From contig OZ025240.1 in NCBI GenBank assembly GCA_964019155.1, positions 25,854,536 through 25,918,535 of the forward strand: a stretch of 64,000 nucleotides of DNA, read 5' to 3'. The stretch comes from Osedax fenrisi. Its lineage: Eukaryota; Annelida; Polychaeta; Sabellida; Siboglinidae. The position numbers and the translations under genes are program-made. Position 1 is the stretch's first letter, and each line of letters begins with the position of its first letter. A model generated the notes under the pieces. That model had not been told where the DNA came from. It did no database searches and saw only the letters and a list, made by a program, of their open reading frames with translations. Positions 60,482-64,000 of the stretch are shown here, in pieces.

Positions 60482-62428
60482 TTAGTCGTTACTGGTTTCA
60501 AAGAGCGGATTTCTCCTGGTATCGCCGTGATTTAAAGGGTGCCTAAACTCATTGGCCGCTTTATCGTCCAAATCCCCGCCCATCGAACCATTATCTTCCG
60601 CGTTCTGCTTGCCCATCTGGTAGTTTCCGTCGAGATTCCAAGTGGTAGTGGACGGTTTGTTCGATATATCCCTGTTCCTAGTGCCTATAGTCAGTGGGAT
60701 ATTGACGGACAGCTCTTCGGAGTAACGGTTGCCACTCTTAATCTCGACAGTGAACGCGAGCTCGTAGTGAATGTCGATAATGTCGCAGCCGTCGAGTCTC
60801 GACTCCGGAATGTACTGAGGTATCAATAGTCGGACGTCCTTCCACATTCGACCTTCACCCTCGCCCAGTTCCCAGTCTTCTCTCTTCTTTTGTATCATCT
60901 GAAAGAGGGCTATAGTTATACGACACCACGACAACGACAACGACAATGAAGATAGAAACCTGTGAACTTCTAGATACTTTCTTACGACACCTAAATATGC
61001 TAGTCATCACTAGTCCGACTTGCAGAGCCTCGATGATAAGTGGACTATAGTTCTCAATGGTAGCGTCCACCACTATGGCATCTCCGGGCAGATGTCCAAG
61101 TCTGTTGACGGTGACCACCGCCGTTATCTGGGGTACGATGTAGACATTAGTGTACTACACCTGGTGGTGGTGGGAGGGGTTACCTTGCCAGACATACAGA
61201 AACACAACGGCTTAGAGAACCTCCTGTACTTGTGCTTAGTGTGCGGGACCATGAGCGACTTGTCAGACTCGATGTCTAGCTTACGTAGCACTAGGAACGG
61301 TTCGCTGGTGATCGTCGTGCCGGGGGAGAAACGTCTCTGTTCTTTCAAAGTCGCCTTTATCACATAGGTCACGGAACCGTAGCGTCCAATGAACGACGAG
61401 GGAAGGGTTTCCGGAAGCGTGTATTCAAACGGAAACTTATGTCTACCGGTACCTAGACTATTATGTAAAAATGTCATTAGTTATTTTAAAATCTAGATTT
61501 TCAAAGTAATTTCAATAACTTCATATATATGTTGAATACATTTATGAGAATATTTAAATATGTAATATTACAGATTACTTCCAATATATTGATTTTTATT
61601 TGTAAAAATCTGGAAAAAAATCATAGCTCAATTTACACTACATATTTCCCTATGTACATGCACCAGTAAAATATTACGCTATCGTGACAAGTAAACTATC
61701 GGCGTAGGTTAAAACCTGGTGAAGTCAGACTCCGACTTGAGTACCTCTACAGTGTGATCAATGTATACTTCGTACACTTGACTCGGTTCATTACCAGTAA
61801 CAGCCTTGTCCAGCGAAACATTCGCTTCTCCCGTAATCTATGTGCGGCGGTGTAAAGATTAGATATATAATAGTGTATATATGCATAGTATATTATACTA
61901 TTTGTATTGTATTCTGTTTATTCCTCCGATGTTTACATCCTTACTTAAGAGGCAAACATTTAGAATGTATTGTAATCAAATAGTTTATATGAACCATTAT
62001 GAAAAGGAAATAATTTGAATTATATAAACGATTGCAGTAATTGCTCTTCACGCATGAAAGGAATAGTCTAGGGTACAAGATAAGTGCGTTCATTAATTAA
62101 TTGTACTTACTACGACTATTTCCCAGTATAATATATTTATCTTTTATATATATATATATACTGGATAACTAATTGAGTTTGTGGTGGTAGTGAAGATAAT
62201 GGTAGTGGTGGTAGTAAAGATAATGGTAGTGTTAATGGTGGTGATGTTAGCGGTGACATTGATGGTAGATGGTTTCACCTGGACATTGATAGCCTTTAGA
62301 GTGACAGACTCCAGTAGATCTAGTATGACATCGCCCTGAATCCTCTCTCCGGGCAGATGTTGATACTGTTCGTCGATGTCGTGTTCCAGACTGATCTCAA
62401 AGTTCTTAATCGAAGCGGCGCTTGCCAT
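60482..62428 (-). CDS. Alpha-arrestin (arrestin domain-containing protein)
   Basis: Five minus-strand exons: 62428-62279, 61837-61716, 61457-61184, 61127-60960 and 60898-60482; 1131 nt, 376 aa plus stop, phases 0, 2, 0, 0. Arrestin_N: IKNFEISLEHDIDEQYQHLP, ITGEANVSL, HKFPFEYTLPETLPSSFIG, GSVTYVIKATL. Arrestin_C: VTVNRLGHLPGDAIVVDATI, WKDVRLLIPQYIPESRLDGC, IDIHYELAF, VNIPLTIGT. Proteins of this family are adaptors for ubiquitination and trafficking of membrane proteins. The 60-70-residue tail (NKPSTTTWNLDGNYQ..) has no PPxY motif, so the usual NEDD4 docking is not visible. The gene is antisense to, and just beyond, the last CCDC180-like exon seen. Confidence 0.9.
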
Positions 62429-62838
62429 TCTGAGTTCATAGTTACATGCGTTATTTAGCGATCATTGTAGTTCAAATTTACACATTTAGCTATTACAATA
62501 TGTGTAATTATTATACGTTATTTAGTGGCCACAATCTCAATAGTGTATCGTTCGTTAAACATCCACCTATTAATATTTTATTGTTAAACGGATATTTCGA
62601 AAGTAATATTAGATATATTTGCCTATGTTTCACTAAAATTGAATGATTCATTACCGTTATTGTTCACGACGAATTGTATATATCGTAATATGTGCGTATT
62701 CTACGCTAATTTCATGAAAACCAGTTTGCTGTCTACTACGCCGAGATGTTATAATGTACATAGATATAATAGGATTAACAGAATAAGCACGAGTTACGGC
62801 GTTCACTGGTATATGGTCCTAAAACTATTATATTTAGA
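62429..62838. promoter_or_regulatory. Upstream region of the alpha-arrestin gene
   Basis: More balanced composition than the flanking desert. The two plus-strand frames of 66 and 67 codons here show no family resemblance. A promoter role is inferred from position only. Confidence 0.25.
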
Positions 62839-62921
62839 TTAACGTAGTAGAAACTATTATTGTAGTAGAGACTATTATTGTAGTAGAGACTATTATTGTA
62901 GTAGAGACTATTATTGTAGTG
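62839..62921. repeat. 21-bp tandem repeat, four copies
   Basis: TAGTAGAGACTATTATTG(TAG) repeated. Confidence 0.9.
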
Positions 62922-64000
62922 TGCGCTAAATCATTTCTGACTTCGCGCAGTGCTGCTTACTTTACTTTGTATACATACATACCTCTAGGTGTATACGCTC
63001 TATTGTAGTAATAACTTACGTACATGTTATGGTGGGGCAATCTATTGATTTATTATTTGTTTGTATTAATTACAACATCAACTACATACCCTGTATTGAA
63101 TGTGAAGCTATTATATATATATACAAGCTGGCTTAGGCCCGGCTTCGCTCGGGTGATGGTTTTTCCGTTGTGTCGTTATATGATAACATACGTATTTTAT
63201 TAATTTTATAGTATTTATATTTTGCTATATATATATATTACTTAAACACTATTTAATTATTTAATTAATTAATCTCCTCATATCTCACGCTAATATTACT
63301 ATTCCTCAATCCTCATTATCATCTATATACACCTACATATTTGTTTAGCTCAATACTCCTTACAATATATAACCCATATAGAGTAAATTGTATATACTCC
63401 ATATATATTTGTATTATAGAAATTATTTTAATTAATATTTATTTTAATAATTTCTAAATATTATTATAAAAAATATGATAATTAATAGTTACTACTATTT
63501 AGGTAGTATTGCCATTTATAAAAGTTTTTTATATATTTAATATATTTGTATACAATATAATATTATATTAAATATACAATATTATATATATATAGATACT
63601 ATATTATACTATACATATATAGTATATATTATATAATACAATATACTATTATAGTAACTATATATTATAGCCGGTACATCTATGTAATTCGTTACATATA
63701 TTATATATGATTTAACAATAGTATTAATGTATCATTTATAGATCAATGAGTTATATAAGTTTTTATAAAAATCATTATTCTATTATTAATCGTTATGGTA
63801 TGTTACTAAAATAACTAATTTCTCATTTTTTTATTTTTATAAATAACATTAAAACTTTAGATTAACATTACAGTATAATACTTACCTAGTAACGTAGTAT
63901 TCAAGTAATTACTTAGTATTTACTATTATAAGTAATATATTATATTATGTAAGTAATTATTTAGTAATAGTTATTTATATATATACCATTATACCGTTAC
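62922..64000. other. Window end, no gene seen
   Basis: A/T-rich. GGCCCGGCTTCGCTCGGG at 63138-63155 is a short G+C-rich motif of the kind often found in retroelement ends; not classifiable alone. Confidence 0.4.

Noticed and set aside
60539..61367. Plus-strand frames of 96 and 115 codons
   Set aside because: They lie opposite the alpha-arrestin exons, which have clear domain similarity and full phase agreement.
62446..62842. Two short plus-strand frames upstream of the arrestin gene
   Set aside because: No family resemblance, codon use like random A/T-rich DNA.

Overview
The window reads as AT-rich invertebrate nuclear DNA (about three quarters A+T by eye). It has small exons with GT..AG borders separated by long A/T introns, many (TA)n arrays, non-LTR retrotransposon fragments, tRNA-derived SINE-like repeats and small inverted-repeat elements. 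The gene content (ionotropic glutamate receptor-like, WSC/C-type lectin receptor, CCDC180-like coiled-coil protein, alpha-arrestin) is metazoan. I cannot name the phylum.

Layout. 1-7.0 kb: two 5'-truncated copies of one LINE family on the minus strand, bounded by (TA)n arrays. 7.05-12.4 kb (+): exons for both halves (S1 and S2) of an ionotropic glutamate receptor ligand-binding domain plus an M4-like end. There is no recognisable M1-pore-M3 exon and one apparent frameshift. 10.6-15.9 kb: three inverted-repeat elements with related ends and a SINE-like element. 16.97-37.3 kb (+): a complete 13-exon receptor gene that I could phase from start to stop (2100 nt, 699 aa). It encodes a signal peptide, a C-type lectin domain interrupted by a WSC domain, a second C-type lectin domain, a Ser/Thr/Pro minisatellite stalk, one membrane segment and a 150-residue cytoplasmic tail. 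Its 9.5-kb first intron holds a roughly 1.4-kb minisatellite, a foldback-like inverted satellite and tRNA-like elements. 37.5-42.4 kb: no genes, but several long palindromes. 42.5-60.3 kb (+): 18 phased exons of a CCDC180-like protein, N-terminal part, possibly continuing beyond the window. 60.5-62.4 kb (-): a complete five-exon alpha-arrestin (376 aa). 62.4-64 kb: no gene seen.

Two points stand out. First, the WSC domain is a symmetric phase-1 two-exon cassette sitting inside a C-type lectin fold. Second, in the receptor and CCDC180 genes many exon/intron borders carry tandem duplications that copy the splice site itself, or abut tandem repeats. The clearest is five extra 58-bp copies of an acceptor plus the first 30 nt of its exon. 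All gene models here are manual readings of sequence with phase bookkeeping; none was checked by alignment or transcripts.
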